Source: JAENVU01 sp963765075 (GTDB lineage Bacteria; Actinomycetota; Acidimicrobiia; IMCC26256; JAENVU01). Taken from it: a DNA stretch of 64,000 nt. The notes below the pieces were generated by a model. It worked only from the letters and a program-made list of their open reading frames with translations, had not been told where the DNA came from and did not search any database. A program made the translations under genes and the position numbers. The stretch is taken from NCBI GenBank assembly GCA_963765075.1, contig CAVXVA010000008.1, forward strand, positions 62,001 through 126,000. The letters are read 5' to 3'. Below are positions 51,315 to 62,572 of the stretch, piece after piece. The first letter of the stretch is position 1. Every line of letters starts with the position of its first letter.

Positions 51315-51397
51315 CGGGTCGCGCACCATGGGTATCGGTACATTCCCGCTCAGCCTTGAGCGGCGCAGCCTCGTAGACATCCCACGGGTGGTTGGTG

Positions 51398-52615
51398 TCA
51401 AGCGGCAAGTTGGGTGCGATGGGCCCAGGCGGTGTGTTCGTCGTAGAGCGTGTTGTGGTCGAGGCAGCCGTGGAGAAGGCCGACGAGGCGGTTGCCGAGA
51501 GCTCGGAGCGCTCGGTGGTGGGTGTCTCCTGCGCTGCGGTGCTGGTCGTAGAACATTCGAGCGCCTGGGCTGGTGGTGAGCGCGGCAGAACGCCATTGTT
51601 GGCAGGCGTCGGCGAGTCGTTTGTTGCGGGCGTAGCGGGCGAGGACGACTCGGTGTTTGCCTGAGGCTCGGGTGATGGGTGATGTGCCGGCGTAGTTCTT
51701 GCGACACTTGGCGTTCGCGTAGCGGTTCGGGTCATCTCCGAACTCTGCGAGCACCCGGGCGCCGAGGATCGTCCCTAGTCCTGGCAGGGATCGGATGATC
51801 TTGGCGTCCGGGTGCATCTCAAAATGTTCGGACAGTTCCGACTCGAGGCGGGCGATCTGAGCGGTGAGTTCGCCAGCGACCGCGACGAGTGCGGTGACGG
51901 TCGCTCCCATCGCGTTCGCGACGATTGTTGGTGCTTCGAGCTGATCGGCGCGTAACGCGGTCTGGGTCTCGATTGCTCGTTCCTCGATGCGACGTTGTCG
52001 GCCGCCACGGCGAAGCGCGGCGGCGATCTTTGAGCGTGACAGGGCCCGTCCCAATGTTGGGGTCGGAGCGACCGCCAGGACCGCCAACGCATCGCCGGAT
52101 CCGAGTTCGTCGAACGCGACGAGTGCCCCGGGATAGAACTCCCGCAGCGTTGAACGCAGCTGGTTGAGTTGGCGTTGCCGGGTCCAGATCAGGCTCTGAT
52201 GGGCCCGGGCCAGGACTTTGATCGCTTCACCCAAATCGCTGTCACCCGCGATCGGCCGGTGATTGTGGCCATCGGTGCGGGCGAGTTCGGCGAGGACGAA
52301 CGCGTCGCCGGGATCGGACTTCGCACCCGACGTCGAGTGCCGTTCCCGGTAACGAGACGTCGACATTGGGTTCACGGCCAAGACCCGATACCCCGACGCG
52401 ACCATCGCCGCGACGAACAAGCCACGATCCGTTTCGGTCGCGATCGTTACCTCGGCCGGATCATCAACGAACGGTGCCAACAGTTCATGGAACCGGGCGA
52501 CACCATCAATGCCTTCGGCCACGCGGCCCTTCGCGAGTCGTGTGCCGTGTTCGTCTTCGATATGCAGGTCGTGGTGGGTCTCGGCCCAGTCATGACCCAC
52601 GAACACTTTCACCAT
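51398..52615 (-). CDS. IS110-family transposase
   Basis: A 405-residue transposase with the two IS110 domains. The N-terminal DEDD RuvC-like domain has KVFVGHDWAETHHDLHI (first Asp at about residue 9), TIATETDRGLFVAAMV (Glu) and SGAKSDPGDAFVLAELA (the paired aspartates). The C-terminal Tnp2 domain has IIRSLPGLGTILGARVLAEF and YAGTSPITRASGKHRVVLAR, including the serine thought to act as nucleophile. No frameshift or stop is present, so it may be active. IS110 enzymes use a bridge RNA made from the element's non-coding end to choose donor and target. Confidence 0.95.
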   Translation of the reverse strand: MVKVFVGHDWAETHHDLHIEDEHGTRLAKGRVAEGIDGVARFHELLAPFVDDPAEVTIATETDRGLFVAAMVASGYRVLAVNPMSTSRYRERHSTSGAKSDPGDAFVLAELARTDGHNHRPIAGDSDLGEAIKVLARAHQSLIWTRQRQLNQLRSTLREFYPGALVAFDELGSGDALAVLAVAPTPTLGRALSRSKIAAALRRGGRQRRIEERAIETQTALRADQLEAPTIVANAMGATVTALVAVAGELTAQIARLESELSEHFEMHPDAKIIRSLPGLGTILGARVLAEFGDDPNRYANAKCRKNYAGTSPITRASGKHRVVLARYARNKRLADACQQWRSAALTTSPGARMFYDQHRSAGDTHHRALRALGNRLVGLLHGCLDHNTLYDEHTAWAHRTQLAA

Positions 52616-52834
52616 CGCAGCTCCGTTTCGTCGTCGGGTTGTCGAGCCAAAGGCGACCAGCAGCGTCCTAATGGTTCAGTGCTCGAAGCACGTCATCCCA
52701 TCAGCCATCCAAGGTCGACCTCACCGACCAACCGGCGCACGATCTAGGAATAGGGCTCACAGCCCAGAGTAAAGAGTGCTGACCGACCGGCGGCTCGGAG
52801 ACCATCCTCACCCCAAAGAGCGAAACGGTCGAAT
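52616..52834 (-). ncRNA. Candidate IS110 bridge-RNA region
   Basis: About 220 non-coding bases upstream of the transposase start are where IS110-group elements encode their bridge RNA. The stretch holds several partly complementary segments (for example GGTCGACC near 52710). I could not fold it reliably, and its outer limit is unknown. Confidence 0.3.
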
Positions 52835-52840
52835 TAGAGT
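52835..52840 (+). promoter_or_regulatory. -10 box of a probable leaderless promoter (lgt)
   Basis: TAGAGT lies seven bases upstream of GTG 52848, without a ribosome-binding site. Confidence 0.45.
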
Positions 52841-52847
52841 CACCGGC

Positions 52848-54140
52848 GTGACGTTCTCCGCCCTGGCCGTGTCGCTCGCGTCCATTCCCAGCCCGAGCGA
52901 CGGGGTGGTCCGCCTCGGCCCGGTGCCCCTGCACATGTACGGGCTGATGATCGCACTCGGTGTGGTCGTGGCGGCCAAGGTCGGTCGAACCCGCTACGTC
53001 AAGCAGGGCGGCGACGGCGAGGCGTTCGATTCGATTGCGTTCTGGGCCGTCGTCGGTGGCGTGATCGGCGCCCGGGTGTACCACGTCATCACCGACTACC
53101 AATTGTTCGAGGGTCATTGGGAGCGCACGGTCCAGATCTGGCGGGGTGGCCTCGGGATCTGGGGTGGGGTGATCGGTGGCGCACTGGCGGTCTCCATCGT
53201 CGCTCGGCGCCGCGGGATCGCGTTCGCGCCGGTCGCCGACGCGATCGTGCCGGGTCTCGCGTTCGCCCAGGGGATCGGTCGGTGGGGGAACTGGTTCAAC
53301 CAGGAGCTCTTCGGCGGACCGTCGAACCTGCCGTGGGCGGTCGAGATCGACCGGGTCCATCGGCCGGTGGAGTACCTCAACGAGCGGACGTTCCAGCCGA
53401 CATTTCTTTACGAATCGCTGTGGTGTATTGCGCTCGGGTTCGCGTTGATCGCGATCGACCGAAAGTTCAAACTCGTGCGCGGCCAACTGTTCGCGTTGTA
53501 CGCGGCCGGCTACACGATGTTCCGGTTCGTGATGGAAGAGATGAGGGTCGACCCCGCGCACACGATCGGGCCGCTACGGCTCAACGCCTGGGTCAGCATC
53601 ATCGTCTTCGTGGTCTCCGTCGCCGTGTTCGTGTACCTCGGCCGGCGCGCCCGCGTCCGCGGCGACTCGGATTCCGAGGCGCCGGAGATCGAACTCGAAG
53701 AGGGCGCCGGGATCGGCGAGTTGATTCTCGCCGCACCGTGCACCGTGCGCACCGATCGCGTCGTGCACGATGGCCAACCCGAGACCGGAGCCACCGTGCG
53801 CACGGGTGCGAGCGGGGTCGGCCCGGACGAATCGTTCGAACGCACGGTCGGCGGTGTTCGGATCGATGCCCGGCCCGGTGTCGCGAATCGCCACGTGGAC
53901 CGAGTCCGGCTCGGCGCGCACGGTGATGATGATCTCGGCGGTCTCGGGAGTGTGGGCGACGGCGTTGCCCACGAGGTTGGCAAAAACCTGACGCATGAGG
54001 CCTTCGTCGCCGATCACGGCGCCGTCGCCGTCGCGTCGACGCTGATCGAACGCGTCGGCGCCATCATGGCCGCGTCGGCTCGCGTGTCGTGCGCGATCGC
54101 GACGAGATCGACCGGGCGTTGCTCGATCGGACGCGCTTGA
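52848..54140 (+). CDS. lgt: Prolipoprotein diacylglyceryl transferase
   Basis: A polytopic enzyme that attaches diacylglycerol to the lipobox cysteine of prolipoproteins; several such lipoproteins are encoded in this window. Seen: PLHMYGLMIALGVVVAA, VGGVIGARVYHVITDY (about 69-84), GGLGIWGGVIGG (about 100-111), and the Lgt signature GIGRWGNWFNQELFGG (142-157). The final helices end near residue 275, the usual size being 260-300. The frame then stays open to 54140, running antisense across the ATPase domain of the kinase gene, which is unlikely to be real coding. A TGA one frame away at 53722-53724 suggests an indel near 53700 and a true length of about 290. Confidence 0.88.
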   Translation: MTFSALAVSLASIPSPSDGVVRLGPVPLHMYGLMIALGVVVAAKVGRTRYVKQGGDGEAFDSIAFWAVVGGVIGARVYHVITDYQLFEGHWERTVQIWRGGLGIWGGVIGGALAVSIVARRRGIAFAPVADAIVPGLAFAQGIGRWGNWFNQELFGGPSNLPWAVEIDRVHRPVEYLNERTFQPTFLYESLWCIALGFALIAIDRKFKLVRGQLFALYAAGYTMFRFVMEEMRVDPAHTIGPLRLNAWVSIIVFVVSVAVFVYLGRRARVRGDSDSEAPEIELEEGAGIGELILAAPCTVRTDRVVHDGQPETGATVRTGASGVGPDESFERTVGGVRIDARPGVANRHVDRVRLGAHGDDDLGGLGSVGDGVAHEVGKNLTHEAFVADHGAVAVASTLIERVGAIMAASARVSCAIATRSTGRCSIGRA

Positions 54141-55097
54141 TCGAACCGGGCCAAGGTCAAGAGATCGTCGATGAGTTGCGCCATCCGTTCGGACTCCAGC
54201 CGAGTCCGGCGCATCGCATCCTCGAGCTGATCTGCGTCGGCCAGCCCGCCGGCCGCGAAGAGTTCGGCGTAGCCCCGGATCGTCTGGATCGGAGTCCGCA
54301 GTTCGTGACTGGCATCCCCGACGAATTGGCGGAGCCGCGCGTCGGTCGCGGCCCGGGCCCGGAACGAGTCCTCGAGCCGCCCGAGCATCGTGTTGATCGC
54401 GTGGCTCAGGTCGCCGGCTTCGGTGCCGGCCGTGCATCGGGCACCCGCCGGGTGAGGTCCTCGTCGCTGATGGTGACCGCCGCGGAGGCCATGCGCTTGA
54501 GCGGACGAATCCCGAGGCGCAACACCCACCACGTCACGAGGAACAACACCGCGAGGATGATGCCCGCGACGATGAACGCGATCGTGCGGAGTTCCCGAGT
54601 CGACGTATCGACGGCATCGAGGGGCGCGGCGAGCACGAGCACGGTGTCGGAGTCGGGGCGGGATCGTGCGATCACGCGGTATCGGCTATCGCCGTGTTTC
54701 GCCGCGACGGTGAACGGACCGGCAACTTCCTCGGCCGACTGGCGGGCCTGGCCGACTCGTAGCAAAGGCGTGCTGCGATCAGACGGGGAGACCACGTTCG
54801 GGCGGCCCACCACACGTCACAGTCCCCGAGGCGTCGATCGCGGCGACGAAGAATTCGTTGAACGCGTTCGGACTGTGCGCGGCGGCGCGGGCCGCCGTCG
54901 GGCGGGATGGCACTCCGGGCGCCGAAATCGAAGCCGCGATCGAAGCCGCGATCGAACGGCGCGACTGCCCCACGCAGTCGGTGGTCCACCTGATCAACCA
55001 GGCGGTCCTCGGCGAGTCGGGTCGTGGCCAACGCGCCGGAGACGACGAGGATGGCGAGGAGCGACATTGCCAGGAGTAGACGGGCGCGGAGCGACAC
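53670..55097 (-). pseudogene. Sensor histidine kinase, at least four frameshifts
   Basis: The pieces assemble an OmpR-partner sensor kinase. GTG 55097 begins VSLRARLLLAMSLLAILVVS (first membrane helix). A sensor region follows (HSPNAFNEFFVAAIDASGTV; SRYRVIARSRPDSDTV), then a second helix FIVAGIILAVLFLVTWWVLR and HAMP (GIRPLKRMASAAVTISDEDL). The phosphorylated histidine is in FVGDASHELRTPIQTIRGYA. The ATPase domain has the N box FANLVGNAVAHT, the G1 box RDTGPGID and the G2 box GGSGLGLAIVHDA. Frame changes fall near 54990, 54800, 54415 and 54030, plus one or two near 53740, and all motifs survive. The C-terminal limit is uncertain. Its start is two bases after the response-regulator stop. Confidence 0.82.
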
Positions 55098-55099
55098 TG

Positions 55100-55764
55100 T
55101 TACCCGGCTCTGACGGTGTAACGACACCGCGCACCGTGTGGATGAGCGGCCTGGTCGGCGTCGACCTTCTTGCGCAGGTACGCGATGTAGGTCTCGACGA
55201 TGCGGCCGTCTCCGCCGAAGTGTAGTCCCACACGTGATCGAGAATTGCGCGCGAGAGGACCCGGCCTTGGTTCGCGAGCAGAAACGGAGCAGGTTGTACT
55301 CGGTGGGAGACAGTGCGATGTCAACCCCGGCGCGCCGCACGCGGTGGGCGTCGTCGTCGAGTTCGAGGTCGTCGCAGCGCAGCACGACACCGGCCGTGGC
55401 CTGACGGACCGTCGCAATACGGCTTGGACGCGCGCCACGAGCTCGTCGAGGCTGAACGGCTTGACGAGGTAGTCGTCGGCGCCCAACGTCAGTCCCCGAA
55501 CTTTGTCGCCGGTCTCGTCGCGAGCGGTGAGAAAGATGATCGGCGTCTTCACCTGTTCGGACCGCAACGGGCGGCAGACCTCGAACCCGTCGAGGTCCGG
55601 CATCATCACGTCGAGCAAGATCAGATCGGGGACCGCAGACCGGCTCAGCTCGGCGGTCCGGCCGTTGGCCGCGGTTTCGACCTCGTAGCCGGAATGCGCG
55701 AGCGGGCGGCGAGCATGGTGCGCAGGTGTTCCTCGTCGTCGACGAGAAGCAGACGTTGGCTCAT
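55100..55764 (-). pseudogene. OmpR-family response regulator, about four frameshifts
   Basis: The pieces form a receiver plus winged-helix regulator: ATG 55764 gives MSQRLLLVDDEEHLRTMLAA with the acidic pocket; after a shift HSGYEVETAANGR; PDLILLDVMMPDLDGFEVC with the phospho-acceptor Asp; TPIIFLTARDETGDKVRG and GADDYLVKPFSLDELVARVQ with the conserved Thr and Lys; then, in another frame, ALSPTEYNLLRF; and finally FGGDGRIVETYIAYLRKKVD of the DNA-binding domain. The ATG overlaps the stop of the YkcB-type gene (ATGA). Together with the kinase it forms a two-component system probably controlling envelope modification. Confidence 0.82.
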
Positions 55765-57903
55765 TGACCTGCCGTTCCTGGCTGGGAGAGGTCATAGATG
55801 GTGACACCATCGACGGTACGCGAGTCGAAGTGTGATTGCACCCACTCCGAAATCGTGCTCCCAGTGCCACTCTGGCCGCCGCCGGGAACGCCGAAGTTGG
55901 TGGCGATGAAATAGTGCACCGCACCGTTCTCGACGAAGCGCTGGAACTCGGCGAGGGTCGGCGTGGGGTCGGAGCCGTTGAACCCACCGATCGCCATGAT
56001 GGGCGACCGGACGCGAGCTGCACTGCCGCAGCGTTGGTGGCGGCTGGTGGTCGGCTCCGGACCAGGATCCGCCAATCGGGCTGCGAGGTGGGTCAGGCGG
56101 AGGGCGTGGGCACGCAAGATCCACACCCGCCCCCACCGGGGAAGCCGCCACCGGGGAAGCCACCGCCGGGGAACCGCCACGGGGATACCGCCACCGGTTG
56201 GCGCACCACCGAGAAATCCTCCACCCGAGGGAGGAGTACCGCCCGGGAATCCACCTGCCGGCGGGCAGTTGGGGGAGCCCGTTCCCCGTGGGGCCGAACC
56301 CGCCGGGTCGCCCACCGAATCCCCGGTTGGCAACCGGTGGGACCAGACGTGGGCAGCGGGCCTTGATGCGGCGTGCGCGCGGTGGTGACACTTGCCGCGG
56401 TCGGAGCCGCAAGACCCGACGAGCAGCGCGCCGCGCCGCCGTCAGACCGGCGACCCACCGTCGGGTGGGCGGGACCAACAGGGCCACGCCAACCACGACC
56501 GCACCGACGACCACGCCGTCGTGGAGGTGTTGGTGCCAGTTCGGTGACCGAGCGAGGAGTTCGCGTACCCACCACACCGTGAGCACCCACGTGGCCAGCA
56601 TCGCGATCAGGGCCCACCAGCCGGCACGGGCGCGCCACAGCGTGACCGCGCCGATGCCGACGAGCGCGCCGATCGCGGGAGCCGAGCGCGACCGTGTAGT
56701 ACTCGTGGATGATCCCCTGGCCGAGGCTGAACGGCGATCGCCGGTCACGAGCAGCCAGCCGCCCCACAGGACAGCGCGGCGCGCGTGCGGTCGGTGCGGG
56801 GCCGCGCGCAGCGTGAGCACGAGCCCGGCGACGAGCAGGATCAACGCGGCCGGGAGCAGCCACGACGCCTGACCGCCGAACTGCGCGTTGAACAGCCGCG
56901 TCCAGCCGGTCGGGCCCCACTGCCGTCCGGCCTGTCGCCACCGCCGCCGACACTGCCGGTCTCGTTCCCGGTGAGCCGGCCGAAGCCGTTGTACCCGAAG
57001 AGCACGTTCCAGAAGCTGTTGTTCTGCGAACCGCCGATGTACGGCCGCGTCGACGCCGGCGTGAGCATCGACGATCGCGACCCACCACCCGCCGGCACGA
57101 GCGTCGTCGACGCCCGAGCACGACGACCTGCCGCGACCCGGCGCCCGAGCCGCGGCGGGCCGGCGACGAGGTACACGAGCCCGAACGCCGGGCAGCACGA
57201 GGAACGCCTGGAGCTCCTTGGCGAGGAACGCGAAGCCCGACGAGCGACGCCGGCGAGCGACGCACCCAGCGGGTCTGCGCCGGCCTCGAGCGCGCGGGTC
57301 AGCGCGTACGCCGCCGGCCACGAGCAGCAGCACGAGCAGCGCGTCGGGGTTGTTGAACCGGAACATCAACGCGGCGACCGGCGTCGAGCGCGAGCACCGC
57401 GCCGGCGAGCAGCGCCGGCGGCCGGCGCCGAACCAGCGCTTCACCGTCGCGTAGAGCACGCCGACGGCGGCGACGCCCATCGAGCGCCTGCGGCACGAGG
57501 ATGCTCCACGAGTTCACGCCGAAGATCCGCGGCCGAGATCTCCATCGGCCAGAGCGACGCCGGCGTCTTGTCGACGGTGATGAAGTTCGACGCGTCGGTC
57601 GAGCCGAAGAAGAACGCCTTCCAGCTCTTCGTCCCCGCCTGCACCGCCGCGGCGTAGTAGGTGTTCGCCCAGCCCGACGCGCCGAGGCCCCAGAGGTAGA
57701 GCACGGCGGTGACGGCGAGCAGGCCGAGCAGCGCCGGCCGCGACCCACGCGCGGGTCGGTCTCGGGCGCCCGCGCCACGCACGGCGCGGCGGCGCGCGGG
57801 CCGACCGCGTCGGCGCCGCGGGCGCCGACGGCGATCGACGGGTCGGCGGCCGCGTCGAGCGGGTCGACAGCTCATCGGCGGGATCGAGCACGTCGACCAT
57901 CAC
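55761..57903 (-). pseudogene. YkcB-type GT39 glycosyltransferase, many frameshifts
   Basis: A polytopic mannosyltransferase-like protein reconstructed from at least six frame segments. N-terminal: LYLWGLGASGWANTYYAAAV, QAGTKSWKAFFFGSTDASNF, ITVDKTPASLWPMEIS. Then RIFGVNSWSILVPQAL and MGVAAVGVLYATVKRWFGAG, ALMFRFNNPDALLVLLLVAG, GFAFLAKELQAFLVLPG and RPYIGGSQNNSFWNVLFGYN. The C-terminal domain is in frame from about 56330 and contains FQRFVENGAVHYFIATNFG and TISEWVQSHFDSRTVDGV. These match YkcB-related GT39 enzymes, which move sugars from polyprenyl-phosphate donors. A glycine/proline-rich loop lies around 56150-56330. It is overlapped at both ends by neighbours, so a four-gene operon is clear. 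Confidence 0.82.
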
Positions 57904-59098
57904 GGAGTCCGATCTGAAGTCGTGGGACGAGGGTCAGGAACCGGCCGATGCTGGCGAGCGGTCCAGGTGACGCACGAGCGCGGCGAGCTCGGCGACGACG
58001 CCGCCGCCGATCGCGCCGATCGACGCAACAGCGCGACGCTGGTGAGCGCGAGCGAGCCGACGTAGATCGCGATCGCTGCGGCGCCATCGCGGCCGTGCGC
58101 GTCGCCACGTGAAGCGCGCGTTGCGCCCAGGTGTTCGCGACGAAGCGTCGCGCTCGACCGCGACGATGTTGGCCGCGATCCGCGCCGAGTCGCGCCGCGC
58201 AGCAGCGAGGAAGAGCACGAGCGACACGATCGTGCTGACCGCGCCGATGGCTCGCGAAGCGTCACGAGCCGCCGGCCGAAGTCGTCGGCGAGCGGCGGGC
58301 GCGATCCGTGCGACGTCGAGTCGACCGCCGCCACCGGTCGCGAACGTGCGCGCCATGCGGGCGTGCGCCGCGGAGGTCGCCGAGCGCGGTGCGCGCGAAT
58401 GTTCACCCGGCTGTCGGGGTCGTCGATCCAGTCGACCGGCACCTCGTGGATGCGCAGGCCGTTGCGCTCGGCGAGGAGCAGGAGCTCGGTGTCGAAGAAC
58501 CAGCCGTCGTCCTCGATCGCGCGGCAGCAGCTCGCGCGCGACGTCGGCGCGGACCGCCTTGAAGCCGCACTGCGCGTCGCGGACCCGGGTGGCGAACACG
58601 GCGCGCAGGATCGAGGTTGTAGGTGCGGGAGATCAGCTCGCGCTTCGGGCCGCGCGCGACGCGACGCGCCGGGCGAGAGCCGGGAGCCGATCGCGACGTC
58701 GGAGTGCCCGGACACGCAGCGGCGCGACGAGCGGGAGCAGCGCGTCGAGGTCGGTCGAGAGGTCGACGTCCATGTAGGCGACGACGGCGGCGTCGCTCGC
58801 GGTCCAGGCGTGCCGCAGCGCGCGGCCCGCGACCCTTCTGGTCGCAGGTGACGCGCGCGCACGTTGGCGAGTTCGCCGGCCAGCGCGTCGGCGATCGCCC
58901 ACGGTGCCGTCGGTCGACGCGTTGTCGACGATCGTGATCGCGCCAGCGTGAACGGGAACTCGGTCGAGAGGTACCGATGGAGCCGGCGGACGCTGGCCGC
59001 GAGGATCGCCGCTTCGTTGTAGACGGGCAGGACGATGTCCAGCGTCGGGATGTCCGACCCGGCGGAGCGGGGTCGGGCGGGGCGAGGTGCTGGATCAT
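57900..59098 (-). pseudogene. GT2 polyprenyl-phosphate glycosyltransferase, many frameshifts
   Basis: A dolichol-phosphate-mannose-synthase-like GT2 followed by a membrane region, reconstructed from several frames. From ATG 59098: DIPTLDIVLPVYNEAAILAA, SVRRLHRYLSTEFPFTL, TWAIADALAGELANVRARHL, then YMDVDLSTDLDALLPLV with the DxD-type site, HSDVAIGSRLSPGA, CGFKAVRADVARELLP, EDDGWFFDTELLLLAERNGL and RIHEVPVDWIDDPDSRVNI. The C-terminus (AIYVGSLALTSVALL) suggests a GtrA-like helical part. It would make a polyprenyl-phosphate sugar for the YkcB-type enzyme downstream, as in ykcC-ykcB pairs. The stop overlaps that gene's start. Confidence 0.82.
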
Positions 59099-59242
59099 GA
59101 TGGTGATAGTGAGCTGCCAACCTCAGAGTTGGCCGAGAGCCATCCCAGAGCGACGAGACTGTGACCACTGGCGGCGGCCCCAGGTTTGGGCGCAGGTGCT
59201 CACTAGGCTCGGGATTCCCCGATCCGCATGGAGTGTGTCGAA

Positions 59243-59992
<750 letters not shown>

Positions 59993-59993
59993 C

Positions 59994-62568
59994 ATGTGGA
60001 AGGTCACCTGGCGCGGCCTGGTTGCGCACAAGTTGCGATTCCTCCTCACGGCCGTCTCGGTGGTCCTCGGTGTCGCGTTCGTGTCGGGCACGCTCGTCTT
60101 CACCGACACGGTGCGCAAGTCCTTCGACGAGTTGTTCGCCAGCGTCTATGACGGCACCGATGCCTACGTCCGCAGCACGAACAACCTCGAGTCGGACTTC
60201 GGCCCGGCCCAACGCGAACGGATCTCGGACTCGTTGGTGCCCCTGGTGCAGGGCGTGGATGGCGTGGCGGCGGCCGAGGGCCAGCTCCAGGTGCAGCGGG
60301 CGCAGTATCTCGATCGCAAGGGCAAGCCGATCGGCGACCCGGGGAGCGGTAGCCCGGCGTTCGGGTTCAACTGGCAGACCGTCGAAGCCCTGAATCCGTA
60401 CACACTCGTGCCCTACCTTGGTGAGACGTCTCGGGCGCCCACTGCGGCGAACGAAGTGGTCATGGACTTGGGGACGGCCAAGGAAGCCAGCTTCAAGATC
60501 GGCGATACCGTCACGATCCTCTTCACCAACGAGCAGCTCCCGCGCGACGAGTTCAAGGTCGTCGGAGTCACGAAGTTCGGTGACGCCGATCGTCCACTCG
60601 GAGCGACCATCGCGCTGTTCACCCTGGCCGAGACCCAACGCGTCAACGCCACACCCGGCCGCCTCGACGGCGTCCTCGCCACCTCGGACCCGGGCATTTC
60701 GCAGGCGGGACTCGTCGACCGGATCGAGCAGGTGATCACCGAGAAGGAGGTCGAGGTCATCACCGGTGCCAAGCTCATCAAGGAGCAGCAGAACCAGATC
60801 CAGAAGAGCTTGAGCTTCTTCACCACGTTCCTGCTGATCTTCGCCGGGATCTCGTTGTTCGTCGGTTCGTTCATCATCGTGAACACCTTCTCGATCGTGA
60901 TCACCCAACGCACGCGAGAGTTGGCGCTGCTCCGGGCCCTCGGCGCCGCCGGTCGTCAAGTGCGAAGTTCGGTCCTGATCGAAGCCGCGCTGCTCGGGTT
61001 GTTCTCGTCGATCGTCGGCGTCGGCCTGGGGATCGCGCTCGCGCTCGGCCTCCGCTCGCTGCTCGGCCTGGCCGGGATCGACGTGCCGACCACGGCGCTC
61101 GTGGTGCAGCCGGCGACCATCGTCATCGCCCTCGCGCTCGGTGTGATCGTGACGTTTGCGGCGTCGGTCCTGCCGGCGCGCCGAGCGGCGCGGATTGCTC
61201 CCATGGAAGCATTGCGCGCGGCCGCGACCGAGTCCCGACAACTCGGCCGCCGCACCGCCATCGGGCTGGGCGTTCTGGTGATCGGCATCGGGGTTCTTGC
61301 TGGTCGGGCTGTTTGCCGGCGGCGGGGTGGAAGCCGTCGGCGCCGGCGTCGTCGCGACCTTCATCGGCGTCGCCATCCTCGCCCCGGTGATCGCGCGGCC
61401 GGTCGGCCGGATCCTCGGCGCGCCACTGACCCGACTGCGAGGCATGCCGGGCACGCTGGCGCGCGAGAACGCCGTGCGCAACCCTCGTCGCACCGCCTCG
61501 ACCGCGGCGGCGCTCATGATCGGGGTGGCGCTGGTCGGGTTGATCGTCATCTTCGCCTCGTCGATCAAGCAGTCGTTGAGCGGTCAGATCGACCGTGCCT
61601 TCAAGGCCGATCTCGTGGTCATGGCCGGTTCCGGCCCGGGATCGAGTTTCAGCCCGGCGGTCGGAGAGGCCGTCGGCAAGGTGCCCGGCGTGGAGCTCGC
61701 GAATCCGTTGCGGTTCGGCCCGTTCGAGGCCGCGGGGAAGGGTTCGTTCCTCGTGTCCTCCGACCCGAAGACGCTCGACCGGATCTTCGATATCGATCCC
61801 CAACAGGGCGACATCACCACGCTCGGGCCGAACCAGATCGCGGTGTCGAAGAAGGTGCTCGACGACAACGGTTGGACGCTGGGCCAGCAGATCCGTACCA
61901 AGTTCCCCGTCGGCGGGAACCAGAAGATGACCATCGGTGCGGTCTACGGATTCGGTCAGAAGGAAGGTCTCTCCGATTACTTCTTGTCGTTGGCGGCCTT
62001 CGACAAGCGGTTCACGGTGATCGCCGACAATCAGCTGTACATCAGCCTGGAGCGGGGCGTGAAGGCCAAGGAGGTCTCGCCCGCGATCGAGAAGGCACTG
62101 AAGGAGTTCCCCGGCACCGAGCTGAAGGACCAGAGCGGGCTCAAGGAACAGTTCGAGAGCCAGATCGACCAGCTCCTGGGTCTCATCTTTGCGTTGCTCG
62201 CCTTGGCGATCATGATTGCCTTGCTCGGCATCATGAACACGCTCATGCTCTCGATCGTCGAGCGCACTCGAGAGATCGGGCTCCTGCGCGCGGTCGGCAT
62301 GACTCGCCGTCAGGTCCGCACGGCCGTGAGGTGGGAGTCGATCATCGTGGCGGTCTTCGGCACGCTCCTCGGCCTGTCGCTCGGAATCTTCTTCGGGTGG
62401 GCGATGGTGCGCGCGCTCAGGGACGAAGGGTTCACCGACTTCGTGGTACCGGTCGGCCAGCTCGTGGTCGTCGTGATCGTGGCCGCGGTGGCCGGCGTGG
62501 TGACCGCGGCCTATCCGGCCCGACGGGCCGCCCGGTTCGACGTGCTCGACGCCATCTCCTCCGAGTAG
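59994..62568 (+). CDS. MacB/FtsX-type ABC permease, single frameshift
   Basis: About 858 codons, a two-module FtsX-family protein. A first membrane helix (LRFLLTAVSVVLGVAFVSGT) precedes a large extracytoplasmic domain. Three helices follow (FFTTFLLIFAGISLFVGSFI, ALLGLFSSIVGVGLGIALAL, VIALALGVIVTFAASVLPAR). After GLGVLVIGIGVL near 61296 the frame shifts by one base into LVGLFAGGGVEAVGAGVV. A second extracytoplasmic domain then ends in another FtsX set (LLGLIFALLALAIMIALLGI, VAVFGTLLGLSLGIFFGWAM, PARRAARFDVLDAISSE). The duplicated layout is typical of actinobacterial lipoprotein or antibiotic exporters. The single shift is probably an indel artefact. Its stop is four bases from the convergent gene. 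Confidence 0.88.
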
Positions 62569-62572
62569 CGCA

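Larger units (their letters stand above)
51315..52834 (-). mobile_element. IS110-family insertion sequence (ends approximate)
   Basis: One intact IS110-type transposase gene with non-coding flanks of about 80 bases downstream and 220 bases upstream. The family usually lacks terminal inverted repeats, so the ends cannot be set by eye; the limits given are the hairpin on one side and the lgt promoter on the other. The element sits between an ArsR operon and lgt and interrupts neither coding region. Confidence 0.65.
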
